This document shows, piece by piece, positions 8,749-16,775 of a stretch of 64,000 nt of DNA. Origin of the DNA: PALSA-607 sp963825425 (GTDB taxonomy: Bacteria; Actinomycetota; Actinomycetes; Acidothermales; Acidothermaceae); the NCBI GenBank assembly GCA_963825425.1, contig CAWGTF010000012.1, positions 62,001-126,000 of the forward strand, read 5' to 3'. The notes below the pieces were generated by a model. The model was not told the origin of the DNA and did no database searches. It saw nothing but the letters and a program-made list of their open reading frames with translations. The position numbers and the translations under genes were made by a program. Position 1 is the first letter of the stretch, and the number at the start of each line of letters is the position of its first letter.

Positions 8749-9405
8749 AGGTGGTCGACGCTCGAGTTCTCGTGCTCGCGAAAGCGCCTGTTGCCGGTCG
8801 GGTGAAGACTCGGCTCTGCCCGCCTTACACCGCCGCGCAGGCGGCCACGCTGGCCGCGGCGGCACTCGCCGACACCCTCCGCGCGGTCGCGCGCTCGGCC
8901 GCTAGGCAGCGCACGCTCGTACTCGACGGGCCACCAGATCTGGTTACGGCAGCCGGCTTCGACGTTATCCAGCAATGCGGAGACGGGCTCGACGAGCGAA
9001 TCGCCGCCGCATTCGCCAGCGCACCCGGCGGCGCTGCTGCCGCAGATCCTCGTCGGGATGGACACTCCTCAGCTCACCGCTGAACTGCTCGACAAGGCCA
9101 TGACTGTGTTGCTCGGGAGCTCCGCCGACGCCGTCATCGGGCCTGCCGACGACGGCGGTTACTGGGCAGTCGGACTGCGACGTCCCAACGCCGCGGCGTT
9201 CATCGGCGTCCCGATGTCTCAACCGTGGACCTACCTGGCTCAACGTGAGCGGTTCGACCGTCTCGGTCTGCGGGTCGAAACGTTGCCTTGGTTGCGCGAT
9301 GTTGACGACGCCTCCGATGCGCGATGGGTGGCTGACCTCGCACCGTCGACCGCATTTGCGGCGGCATTCCGTGAAATGGACGACGCGATGGCTGCCTTGT
9401 GCTAG
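8745..9405 (+). CDS. TIGR04282/DUF2064 family nucleotidyl/glycosyl transferase, frameshifted
   Basis: The start V-L-V-L-A-K-A-P-V-A-G-R-V-K-T-R-L is the signature of the transferase family first noted beside radical SAM and selenoprotein genes (TIGR04282, DUF2064), which has a GT-A or nucleotidyltransferase-like fold. The second half resumes in another frame near 9040 with G-M-D-T-P-Q-L and G-P-A-D-D-G-G-Y-W, both family hallmarks. One base too many near 9025 explains the break. Size fits the family (about 220 residues). It overlaps the glycosyltransferase upstream (ATGA) and the methyltransferase downstream. It probably uses or makes an activated sugar in this pathway. Confidence 0.75.
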
Positions 9406-10076
9406 CCGACGTCGAGATGCCGACGGAGTCTTGGCCCGCGACCGAGTTCGGCGCGCAGCTGCGCAGCGCCGCTCTTGGCACCCAAGTGAGCGCATCCTTC
9501 GAGCACGCCGATGGCGTGCGAACTGCAATGGACTGGCGCCGCTGGTGTTCGCGCCCAGACGATGCGGACGGCAGTGTATTGACGCGAGTCCAAGGCACAA
9601 CGCTCGATGTCGGTTGCGGACCAGGCCGGCTCACCGTGGCGCTCGCTGCGCGGGGCCATGCGGTGCTCGGAATCGATGTCACTCCAGACGCGGTCTCGCT
9701 CACTCGCGCCGCTGGCGGCGTCGCCTTGCACCGCAGCGTCTTCACTCACATCCCCGGCGAGGGCCGCTGGGACACCGTGCTGCTTATCGACGGCAACGTG
9801 GGGATCGGGGGCGACCCGGTTGCGCTGCTGCGCCGGGTATGGCAACTGCTTGCACCGACCGGCCGCGCTCTCATCGAGGTTGAACCACCACCGACGGTCG
9901 GGCATGTCGGCCCGGCACGCGTCCGCTACGCCGACGGGATCGTCACCTCGTGGTTTCCATGGGCACGCGTTCCGGTCGGCACGATCGGGGGTATCGCGGG
10001 CGCGGCAGGCTTCGTGACGCGCGAGTGTTGGTGCGTTGGCGGGCGGTGGTTCACCGCGCTCGAACCGGCGGTGTAG
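9399..10076 (+). CDS. Class I SAM-dependent methyltransferase
   Basis: A 225-residue protein with motif I D-V-G-C-G-P-G-R near residue 70, motif II acidic G-I-D-V-T near 92 and a post-motif L-L-I-D-G-N-V-G-I-G-G-D-P near 127. The fold is that of small-molecule methyltransferases. The substrate is unknown; its place between the transferase and the molybdenum enzyme suggests a pathway intermediate. The GTG at 9399 overlaps the upstream stop, and the next gene starts two bases after its stop. Confidence 0.8.
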   Translation: MLADVEMPTESWPATEFGAQLRSAALGTQVSASFEHADGVRTAMDWRRWCSRPDDADGSVLTRVQGTTLDVGCGPGRLTVALAARGHAVLGIDVTPDAVSLTRAAGGVALHRSVFTHIPGEGRWDTVLLIDGNVGIGGDPVALLRRVWQLLAPTGRALIEVEPPPTVGHVGPARVRYADGIVTSWFPWARVPVGTIGGIAGAAGFVTRECWCVGGRWFTALEPAV

Positions 10077-10078
10077 AG

Positions 10079-11326
10079 ATGAAGCTTTGGATGCTCACGA
10101 AACCGCTGCCGACCCCGCCGCGGTTTCTGCGTCAGGGTCCGTTGCGGGCGGGATTCTTCCGAAGCCGGTTGCGGTCGATCGCCCTGACAGCGCGGATCGG
10201 AACCCTGCTCGGTGCCTGCCTACTCGTGGCGTTCAGCACCGGCGTTGCGAGCCACCTCGCCCAGCACCCACAGTGGGGACTCTCGTTTCCGACGCGGCCG
10301 GTGGCGTTGTACCGGTTCACCCAAGGGCTCCACGTCGCGGTAGGGCTGGCATGCATTCCGCTGTTGCTGCTGAAATTGTGGGCGGTCTACCCCAAGTTGT
10401 GGCAATGGCCGCCGGCCCGCAACCTGCTGCACATTGCCGAACGAGGGTCGCTGCTGCTGCTCGTTGGCTCCGCCGTGTTCCAGTTGCTGACCGGCTTACA
10501 GAACATCTTCTACTGGTATTCGTGGCCGTTCTTCTTCACCACAGTGCATTACTGGACGGCGTGGGTGCTGGCCGGATCGGTTCTCCTCCACGTCTCTATC
10601 AAGTGGGTTGAGATCCGAACAGGTTGGAGCTCCGCTCTTGCGAAGACTTCGTCAACCGTCGATCCCGTCGATCGCGTCGATGCCGACGGTGACGTGGCAG
10701 GGTCGAGGGAGCCGATCGACGAGCCCGCGGGGGTGACCCGGCGCGGCTTGCTGGTGGGTGTCGCGGCGGGCATCGGGCTGGTCGCCGTCACCACGGTTGG
10801 TGAGACCTTGCGGCCGCTGAGCGCTTTCGACGTGCTCGGCCCGCGACGCCCTGACATCGGCTCGCAACAGCTGCCGATCAACCGGACTGCCCGCGCTGCC
10901 GGCGTCCGCGCCGCTGCCACCGACCCGGCGTATCGCCTCACGATCACCGGTCGCGTCGCCGCTCCGGCGTCGTTTAGCCTGGCGCAACTCCAGGCGATGA
11001 CACAGCACGATGCGCAGCTGCCGATCGCCTGCGTCGAGGGATGGAGCGCCGGAGCCTCATGGACGGGCGTCTCCATGCGTGAACTCGTGCACAACGCGGG
11101 CGCATCGGCGTCCGCGCGGGTGCGGGTGGTGTCGCTGGAGGCCGGCGGGCGATACCGAACATCGTTGCTTGAGTCCGACGCGGTCGCCGACCACCTGACG
11201 CTGTTGGCGTTACGACTCAACGGTGCGGAGCTTGACCTCGATCACGGATTCCCGTGCCGGCTCATCGCGGCCGACCGACCTGGCGTCATGCAAACGAAGT
11301 GGGTCACCCGGCTGGAGGTGCTATGA
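10079..11326 (+). CDS. Membrane-bound molybdopterin oxidoreductase (sulfite-oxidase family) with N-terminal cytochrome-b-like domain
   Basis: A 415-residue fusion. Residues 30-180 hold about four membrane helices with histidines placed for b-type heme: G-L-H-V-A-V-G-L, T-V-H-Y-W-T-A-W and V-L-L-H-V. Near residue 219 a twin-arginine-like T-R-R-G-L-L-V-G-V-A-A-G helix leads to an outer domain of about 170 residues with the sulfite-oxidase molybdopterin pattern. I-A-C-V-E-G-W-S supplies the likely Mo-ligating Cys, followed by W-T-G-V. The protein probably moves electrons between an extracytoplasmic substrate and the quinone pool. I start at ATG 10079. The stop overlaps the next ATG. Confidence 0.8.
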   Translation: MKLWMLTKPLPTPPRFLRQGPLRAGFFRSRLRSIALTARIGTLLGACLLVAFSTGVASHLAQHPQWGLSFPTRPVALYRFTQGLHVAVGLACIPLLLLKLWAVYPKLWQWPPARNLLHIAERGSLLLLVGSAVFQLLTGLQNIFYWYSWPFFFTTVHYWTAWVLAGSVLLHVSIKWVEIRTGWSSALAKTSSTVDPVDRVDADGDVAGSREPIDEPAGVTRRGLLVGVAAGIGLVAVTTVGETLRPLSAFDVLGPRRPDIGSQQLPINRTARAAGVRAAATDPAYRLTITGRVAAPASFSLAQLQAMTQHDAQLPIACVEGWSAGASWTGVSMRELVHNAGASASARVRVVSLEAGGRYRTSLLESDAVADHLTLLALRLNGAELDLDHGFPCRLIAADRPGVMQTKWVTRLEVL

Positions 11327-11793
11327 AGCAACCAGTCGGGCGCATCGTCGTTGGCGCGGTCGGCCTTGGCTTCGTCGGCATAGGCGTGCGCGGCGTCCTC
11401 ACCCACAGCCGCGACACGCACCCCCGGTCGTGGATCACCTGGGTCATTGCCGCGGCGCTCACACATGACCTGATCCTGGCTCCCGCGATCGGCGTGGTCG
11501 GCGTGCTAGTCGGCCGGCTCGTCCCTCGTCGTGCCAGAGCCGCCGTCCAGATTGGTTTGCTGGTCAGCGGCTGCGTTCTCGTGGTCGGCCTGACTGCAGT
11601 GCTCACTCCGGGTGGGCGGCATTACTCCGACAACGCATCGCTGCTGCCGTTGGCATACGGGCGAAACCTCGTCATCGTGCTCGCCATCGTATGGACGGCG
11701 ATCGCCGTCGCGATTGTCATCGCATCCCGGCGTCGAGCCCACCGTGCTGCGCCCGATGAGCCCGAATCCTTGCCCACAACCGAAGGCGGGTGA
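11323..11793 (+). CDS. Small membrane protein of the molybdopterin-oxidoreductase cluster
   Basis: A 156-residue protein with about four predicted membrane helices: residues 8-26, 42-60, 82-100 and 112-132. There is a short basic C-terminal tail. Conspicuous features are G-V-L-T-H-S-R-D-T-H-P-R-S-W and an extracellular G-G-R-H-Y-S-D-N loop. No family recognised. The start at 11323 overlaps the stop of the molybdenum enzyme, and the sugar epimerase follows after four bases, so co-expression is clear. Confidence 0.75.
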   Translation: MKQPVGRIVVGAVGLGFVGIGVRGVLTHSRDTHPRSWITWVIAAALTHDLILAPAIGVVGVLVGRLVPRRARAAVQIGLLVSGCVLVVGLTAVLTPGGRHYSDNASLLPLAYGRNLVIVLAIVWTAIAVAIVIASRRRAHRAAPDEPESLPTTEGG

Positions 11794-11797
11794 ATCC

Positions 11798-12871
11798 ATG
11801 CGGGTGCTGGTGACCGGCGGGGCGGGCTTCATCGGGTCACACATCGTCGAAGCCTTCGTCGCCGCCGGCGACGACGTCGTCCTTCTCGACGCGTTGCTGC
11901 CTTCGGTGCACCGGTACGGCGCGTCAATAGCAGCGCCGGACGGCGTCGAGGCAATCTCCGGTGATGTTCGTGACCGGACGACGATTGATCGCGCCTTGCG
12001 TGGCGTTGACGTCGTGTGCCACCAGGCAGCCATGGTCGGGCTTGGCAAGGACATCGCCGATCTCCCCGACTACGTCAACCACAACGATCTGGGCACCGCG
12101 GTGCTGCTCGCCGCGATGGCAGCGGCGGGTGTCCGCAATCTTGTCCTGGCGTCGTCGATGGTCGTCTACGGCGAGGGCCGCTACCGCTGCAGCGCCGACG
12201 GAATCGTCCGGGCCGCGCCACGCGAAGCAGATGACCTCGCAGCCGGATTGTTCGAACCCCGGTGCCCTCGATGCCGCGAGCCACTCACACTTGAACATGT
12301 CGACGAAGACGCTGTGTTCGATCCCCGAAACGTCTACGCCGCAACGAAAGTCACCCAGGAGCTCCTAGCGTCATCGTGGGCCCGGGAAACGTCTTCAGGC
12401 GTGCGCGCCTTGCGATACCACAACGTGTACGGCCCGCGCATGCCTCGCGACACCCCCTACGCAGGTGTGGCCGCGCTGTTTCGCTCCCAACTCGCCGCCG
12501 ACCGGCCGCCTCGCGTGTTCGAGGACGGCAGACAACTCCGAGACTTCGTGCACGTCACCGACGTCGCTCGGGCGAACGTGCTCGCGGCACGGGGTCAGCC
12601 ACGTGGCTTCCGCGCCTACAACATCGCTAGTGGCACGCCGTGCACCATCGGCGATGTCGCGACGGCTTTAGCATCAGCGGCTGGCGGCCCGCCACCGATC
12701 ACTACGGGGGAGTACCGCCTCGGCGACGTCAGGCACGTAGTCGCCGACCCCTCCCGAGCACGCGACGAACTCAACTTCAATGCAGAGATCAGGTGGCTCG
12801 AAGGCATCGAGGAGTTCGCAAACCAACCCATGCGCGCTCCGGCCATAGACGTGCGGTTCGCAGATACCTAG
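11798..12871 (+). CDS. NAD-dependent nucleotide-sugar epimerase/dehydratase with a CxxC insertion
   Basis: A 357-residue extended SDR. G-G-A-G-F-I-G-S is the NAD-binding motif near residue 7, S-S-M-V-V-Y-G supplies the Ser region near 125, and Y-A-A-T-K the catalytic Tyr/Lys near 180. Between them is an insertion with C-P-R-C, as seen in dTDP-L-rhamnose 4-epimerase-like enzymes; that substrate is a guess from memory of the family. It closes the cluster of GT2, transferase, methyltransferase and molybdenum enzyme. The gene starts at ATG 11798; a longer open frame upstream lies inside the previous gene. Confidence 0.8.
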   Translation: MRVLVTGGAGFIGSHIVEAFVAAGDDVVLLDALLPSVHRYGASIAAPDGVEAISGDVRDRTTIDRALRGVDVVCHQAAMVGLGKDIADLPDYVNHNDLGTAVLLAAMAAAGVRNLVLASSMVVYGEGRYRCSADGIVRAAPREADDLAAGLFEPRCPRCREPLTLEHVDEDAVFDPRNVYAATKVTQELLASSWARETSSGVRALRYHNVYGPRMPRDTPYAGVAALFRSQLAADRPPRVFEDGRQLRDFVHVTDVARANVLAARGQPRGFRAYNIASGTPCTIGDVATALASAAGGPPPITTGEYRLGDVRHVVADPSRARDELNFNAEIRWLEGIEEFANQPMRAPAIDVRFADT

Positions 12872-13281
12872 CCGCAGACAATGCCGGCGGCCGCATCCTT
12901 GGCGGAGGCAACGAACGCGATGGCGTTGGCGATCTCTCCTGTCCCGTCCCAAGCCGCTCGGCCGGGACCATCAGGTCACGCCACTTACACAATCTTTCTG
13001 ACAGACCCCCATAGAATTCTGGGCATCATCGCAGGCGTCGCACCTACGTGTGAGTACGGATCGGGTTGGTGCGTGGCGCGGCGCGAACGCAGGTGGTCAG
13101 TGATCTTTGCGAATCGTGCGGAGCATCCGGAGGTTGATGCGGGCAAACCGCCAGACCTGGACGACTAGATTAGAGCGCAGGCGAAGTGTGCGAGCGGTTG
13201 GCAGCGGCGCGACAGCGATGCGCTCGTCGGCGGCAGTCATCGGAATGGGGGGCACGGAAGGCGTTCCCTTCTTGGAATGCG
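12872..13281. other. Intergenic region, 410 bp, no supported gene
   Basis: This separates the plus-strand glycan-like cluster from the minus-strand sulfide:quinone-reductase-like gene, which ends at 13282. Short open frames exist on both strands (for example 12881-13168 plus), but none has a ribosome site or family resemblance. A minus-strand stretch near 13090-13170 reads W-R-F-A-R-I-N-L-R-M-L-R, which could be a gene remnant; I cannot support that. Confidence 0.4.
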
Positions 13282-14739
13282 CTACTCAGGGATGAAGGAC
13301 CAGCCGGGGCGAGCCTTGGCCTTGTAGATGAAGAGGAAGTGCAGCAGGTGCTTGATCCAGTGCCCTGCCAGCCCGATCTCGCCGTAGGTGTCTTTGAGGC
13401 TGCGGCCGTGGGTGGGGTAGCGGTCGTAGTCGGGGACGACGGGATACATGGTCATGGCTGCCGCGGTGCCGTGTCGCAGCCCGGCGCCGGCGGAGGCGAC
13501 GCAGGCGGCACCCATCGACGCCATGGACGCCGAATGGATGGGAGTCGTCGAGTTGGTGCGGATCATGTCGGCGATGCTGCGGGCGACCGCACGGCCCATG
13601 ATTCCCGACGGCATCCCGGTACGTGGTGGCGCGGGTGAGATGAGCGTGCCGTTGGGGCTTTTGCGAGGCTGCGAGATCGGGTGCGGTGGAGCGAACGCTA
13701 TGCCGACTCCGAACAGGTTCGGGTAGCTGGGGGATTGGTAGGTCTTCGGCCAGTCGGAGGCCCGCCAGTCCGCATAGGGCTTCGGCGTGTAGTCGGCGTC
13801 GACCTTCAGGAAGCCGCTGGGAGCGAACAGTTGGTCGGTGATGTCGGTGCCGACGCGGTCGTAGGCGTTCAAGTCCGCACCGCGGAATGGCGGCAGGAGC
13901 ATGGCGAAATCGAACGTGAGGGAGCTCTTGGCGCCGTCGAGGGTCTCGAAATGCAATTCACCGGGGTCGACGCGTTCCACGTGCGCGCCGAGGATGGCGC
14001 GAACGTTGCGTTCACGGAAGAGTGATTCGGTCCAGACCTGGCTGGAGGTGATGAAACCCTGCTGGGAGAAGACCATCCCGCCGACGCCGAAGTCACCTAG
14101 CTCGTGCTCGTTGGTTAGGTACACCACTTCGGCCAGGTCGCGGACGCCTGCCGTGCGCAGCTCGTGCTCGACGTTGAACGCGTACTCGAACGCGGCGCCC
14201 TCGCAGGTACACGTGCCGTGCCCGACACCGATGACCAGCCGCTGGGGCAGCCCAGACCGCAGTTTGGCGATGACCTCCGCCAACGCGCTGGCCGCCTGCA
14301 CGGCGTGGCCGGGCGTGCATACCGACCATGAGTTGCCGTCCGGGCCTAACCCGGGAGTGGCGCCAAAGTTCAGCTTCGGACCGGTCGCATTGATCAGGTA
14401 GTCGTAGCTGATTCGCTCGGTCTCGCCCTGGCGCTCGGACGCGGTATAGACCACATCAACTCCCGGGCCCGAGCCGTGGTTGTCGCCATCGGGCCAAATC
14501 GCGGTAGCCCGTGCCTGCCGGAACTCGATGTGCTGCCGCCGATAAACCGGCGCGAGCGGGAAAGTGACCTCGCTCGGTGTCATCCGCCCGACGCCGACCC
14601 AGATGTTGGAAGGGATCCAGTTCCACTTTGAGTTGGGCGAAACGACAAATACCTGATGCTCCCTGCCGAGCCGCTGGCGCAGACGCAGCGCGGCAGTATG
14701 CCCGGAAATCCCGGCACCCAGAATCACCACACGTGCCAT
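13282..14739 (-). CDS. FAD/NAD(P)-dependent oxidoreductase of the sulfide:quinone reductase type
   Basis: A 485-residue pyridine-nucleotide-disulfide-fold flavoprotein. The first FAD motif is G-A-G-I-S-G-H near residue 8; a later V-G-I-A-F-A-P-P near 350 is the second FAD-contact region. H-G-T-C-T-C-E-G near residues 173-180 and A-A-C-V-A-S-A near 412 provide cysteines in places compatible with a sulfide:quinone reductase redox pair, though spacing differs from the best-studied enzymes. It probably oxidises sulfide to persulfide or polysulfide at the membrane. The adjacent CstR-type operator at 14804 and the sulfur genes around it support this. Confidence 0.75.
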   Translation of the reverse strand: MARVVILGAGISGHTAALRLRQRLGREHQVFVVSPNSKWNWIPSNIWVGVGRMTPSEVTFPLAPVYRRQHIEFRQARATAIWPDGDNHGSGPGVDVVYTASERQGETERISYDYLINATGPKLNFGATPGLGPDGNSWSVCTPGHAVQAASALAEVIAKLRSGLPQRLVIGVGHGTCTCEGAAFEYAFNVEHELRTAGVRDLAEVVYLTNEHELGDFGVGGMVFSQQGFITSSQVWTESLFRERNVRAILGAHVERVDPGELHFETLDGAKSSLTFDFAMLLPPFRGADLNAYDRVGTDITDQLFAPSGFLKVDADYTPKPYADWRASDWPKTYQSPSYPNLFGVGIAFAPPHPISQPRKSPNGTLISPAPPRTGMPSGIMGRAVARSIADMIRTNSTTPIHSASMASMGAACVASAGAGLRHGTAAAMTMYPVVPDYDRYPTHGRSLKDTYGEIGLAGHWIKHLLHFLFIYKAKARPGWSFIPE

Positions 14740-14803
14740 GAGTTAGCTCCTTCAGGCCGGGGCCCGATGGGCTCGTTGTTGCTCCTACCAGCCACCCGAC
14801 TGT

Positions 14804-14819
14804 ATACCCCCTTAGGTAT
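14804..14819. promoter_or_regulatory. CstR/CsoR-type operator 1 (upstream of the SQR-like gene)
   Basis: ATACCCCCTTAGGTAT is an imperfect 16-bp palindrome ending 65 bases before the start of the SQR-like gene. Two other copies, at 15215 and 17385, precede other genes of the sulfur module. ATACCC...GGGTAT sites are the known targets of CstR/CsoR-family repressors, one of which is encoded at 16479. Confidence 0.7.
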
Positions 14820-14901
14820 GCCTTGGGACGTGTGATTGGTCATACGCCGCGGGGGGAACGCGTCCGGTGCAGGATGAACATCGCGATCCCTGCGCCGCGG
14901 G

Positions 14902-15129
14902 TCACGCTTGCGCGTTCTGCCGGATCTTGGTCCCCGCGAAGGGCAGCGAGAACAGTGGCGCGAATAGGCAGACGTCGAGCGCGCCCGCGAGCAGGGGTGC
15001 CGCGCCGATCACGGCAAGAATCCACCAGAGGCCGGCGAGTAGCACACCGAGGACGATGAGCGTGAGCCCGGCGACCGCCCGAGTCCACCGTCCGGCCGGG
15101 CTTGCCATGAAGCTGATGAAACCGTTCAT
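14902..15129 (-). CDS. DUF2892 family small inner-membrane protein
   Basis: A 75-residue protein with two hydrophobic helices, around residues 20-36 and 38-58. The family is the membrane part of YgaP and is often encoded with rhodanese and sulfur-trafficking genes. The region R-W-T-R-A-V-A-G-L-T-L-I-V-L-G fits the family pattern. The start is the ATG ending at 15129. Operator 2 lies upstream, between it and the divergent methyltransferase, so both are probably under CstR control. Confidence 0.75.
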   Translation of the reverse strand: MNGFISFMASPAGRWTRAVAGLTLIVLGVLLAGLWWILAVIGAAPLLAGALDVCLFAPLFSLPFAGTKIRQNAQA

Positions 15130-15214
15130 TGTGCGCTCCATTCTTGGTGCAGCCTGGGTTGTAACGGGGCCGCCGGGCTGGGCCGGACGCGTGTCACAAC
15201 TCTCAGTGCAGACT

Positions 15215-15230
15215 ATACCCCTAGGGGTAT
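15215..15230. promoter_or_regulatory. CstR/CsoR-type operator 2 (divergent promoter region)
   Basis: ATACCCCTAGGGGTAT is a perfect 16-bp palindrome between the minus-strand DUF2892 gene and the plus-strand methyltransferase. It could control both promoters. It is the best-conserved of the three copies in the window. Confidence 0.8.
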
Positions 15231-15346
15231 CTGTTAGCCTGTTGAGAGATGCCCAAATTCGCGGGCTGCTCACAAGATCCGGCGCAGCCGCCCTAACGCG
15301 GCTGGTCGCCACCGAGGAGACAAGGCACCGTCCCAGGAGGAGCCTC

Positions 15347-15988
15347 ATGAGCGACACCGACCACCCGCACGGCCACGGGCACGCCGGGGAGCACCCGTCG
15401 GCAGGCACCGACGTCGCAGCGATGTGGGACGAGCGCTATGCCACGGAATTCTGGCCCACCGACCCCGACCCCCTCCTCGTCCAGCTCGTTGCCGGCCTCG
15501 CGTCCGGTGCGGCGCTGGACCTCGGGTGCGGCACCGGTCGCAACGCCGTGTGGCTCGCCCAGCACGGCTGGACCGTGACCGGCGTAGACAGCTCCAAGGT
15601 CGGGCTCGCGCAGGCGAATGAACGGGCGCAGCAGACCGGAGGTGGCCTGACCACCGTCTGCGCAGACCTGACCACTTTCAGGACGGCCGACGCTTACCAG
15701 CTCGTCGTCCTGGCCAACATGCACCTGCCCGCAGACGCCCGTGACCACCTCTTCGCGACAGCTGCGCATGCGGTCGCACCTGGTGGTCACCTGTACGTCG
15801 TGGGACACCACGTCGCGTCCTTGGGGCTTGCCGGCCCCCCCGACCCCGAACGCCTCTTCACCGAGGCAATGCTCGCGAGTGCGTTTCCGGAGCTCACGAC
15901 CCAGCAGCTGGGTCGGACTCAGCAGGGGGACACCTCTGAGCACTCTTCCGCCGGCGACGTGTACCTGTGGGCGGTACGGCAGGCGTGA
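15347..15988 (+). CDS. SAM-dependent methyltransferase with His-rich N-terminus
   Basis: A 213-residue class I methyltransferase. A His-rich stretch (H-P-H-G-H-G-H-A-G-E-H) opens the protein. W-D-E-R-Y-A-T-E-F-W then leads to motif I L-D-L-G-C-G-T-G-R-N-A near residue 58 and V-T-G-V-D-S-S near 80. This resembles TehB/thiol-methyltransferase-like enzymes. With sulfur genes and a shared operator around it, the substrate may be sulfide, a thiol or a chalcogen oxyanion; that is inference. A strong AGGAGG site precedes ATG 15347. Its stop overlaps the next start (GTGA). Confidence 0.75.
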   Translation: MSDTDHPHGHGHAGEHPSAGTDVAAMWDERYATEFWPTDPDPLLVQLVAGLASGAALDLGCGTGRNAVWLAQHGWTVTGVDSSKVGLAQANERAQQTGGGLTTVCADLTTFRTADAYQLVVLANMHLPADARDHLFATAAHAVAPGGHLYVVGHHVASLGLAGPPDPERLFTEAMLASAFPELTTQQLGRTQQGDTSEHSSAGDVYLWAVRQA

Positions 15989-16416
15989 CCTCAGTGCGAC
16001 GTTGGATGCGTCCGTCGTACCTGGCGCACGCCCTCTTCGTCGCGGCGGCGCTGATGGCGCCATGGACTTTGTACCTGGCGATCACGCTGCCGCGGCACTA
16101 CTCGGCCCATCACTACTGGCTCGGCTGGGCCGGCTTCGACGTCGGATTGGTCGCCGTCCTCGTGACCACCGGGCTGTCGATCAGACGAGAGAGCCCCGAT
16201 GTCACGCGCTACGCGGCGGTCGCGGCGGCGATGCTCGTCATCGACGCCTGGTTCGACGTCCTCAACGCAGCTACCGGCGCTGAGGTGGTGGTCGCTGCGG
16301 CGATGGCGGTCTTCGTCGAGCTGCCTTTGGCGTACATCTGCTGGCAGTTGTCCGTACGAAGAACGCGGCCCGGCCGAGTGGAGGTCAGTGGCGGGTCGGC
16401 GGGGGATCAAACGTGA
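15985..16416 (+). CDS. Four-helix membrane protein of unknown function
   Basis: A 143-residue protein from GTG 15985, which overlaps the methyltransferase stop. Four predicted membrane helices lie near residues 13-33, 42-64, 72-92 and 98-118, and the C-terminus is basic. The H-Y-S-A-H-H-Y-W motif after helix 1 is notable. No family recognised. It is co-transcribed with the methyltransferase and so probably under the same operator. Confidence 0.65.
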   Translation: MTSVRRWMRPSYLAHALFVAAALMAPWTLYLAITLPRHYSAHHYWLGWAGFDVGLVAVLVTTGLSIRRESPDVTRYAAVAAAMLVIDAWFDVLNAATGAEVVVAAAMAVFVELPLAYICWQLSVRRTRPGRVEVSGGSAGDQT

Positions 16417-16424
16417 GGTCCACA

Positions 16425-16442
16425 ACCCGATGTAGATCGGGT
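16425..16442 (+). terminator. Hairpin after the membrane-protein gene
   Basis: ACCCGAT and ATCGGGT form a perfect 7-bp stem with a 4-base loop, eight bases after the stop at 16416. No T-run follows, which is common for high-GC actinobacterial terminators. Confidence 0.45.
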
Positions 16443-16465
16443 GCCGTTGGCTCGGGTGGTGCGGC

Positions 16466-16499
16466 CTCTTCCTGTCCCTCATGCGAGGGACAGGAAGAG
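16466..16499. terminator. Perfect 15-bp stem-loop at the convergent 3' ends
   Basis: A 15-base arm and its exact complement are separated by only four bases (arms 16466-16480 and 16485-16499). The structure contains the stop and last codons of the CstR-type gene on the minus strand and lies after the plus-strand membrane-protein gene, so it probably terminates transcription from both sides. Confidence 0.6.
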
Positions 16500-16742
16500 C
16501 TTCTCCAAAGCGACGAGGTCCGGAGTGCCGGCCTTCTCCGGCTGGGTGATGCACTGCCTTAGCCCGCTGGCGACGATCGCGAAGCCGGCCCTGTCCAGAG
16601 CCTTCGAGACCGCGGCGAGCAAGGTGACGACGTCCTGGCAGTCCCGGCCCTCCTCGAGCATCCGGATCACACCGCCGAGCTGTCCCTCTGCGCGGCGCAG
16701 CCGGTTGAGGATCGGGGTCATGTCGTTCGTGTCCAGCTCCAC
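16479..16742 (-). CDS. cstR: CsoR/CstR-family repressor, CstR (persulfide-sensing) subtype
   Basis: An 87-residue all-helical repressor with the family core R-L-R-R-A-E-G-Q-L-G-G-V and M-L-E-E-G-R-D-C. Cys35 and Cys64 match the two conserved cysteines. The copper-sensing subtype needs a His four residues before the second Cys; here that residue is Gly60, so copper binding is unlikely and the protein fits CstR, which forms di- or trisulfide crosslinks when it meets persulfides. It should bind the three ATACCC...GGGTAT sites in this module. It lies 33 bases downstream of the DUF302 remnant in the thioredoxin operon. Confidence 0.85.
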   Translation of the reverse strand: MELDTNDMTPILNRLRRAEGQLGGVIRMLEEGRDCQDVVTLLAAVSKALDRAGFAIVASGLRQCITQPEKAGTPDLVALEKLFLSLA

Positions 16743-16775
16743 GGAGTCTCCAGGGTCGATGAATGCGTAAGTCAG

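Noticed and set aside
16479..16742. A copper-sensing CsoR
   Set aside because: The His of the Cys-His-Cys copper site is replaced by Gly60, and the neighbours are sulfur genes, not copper ATPases.
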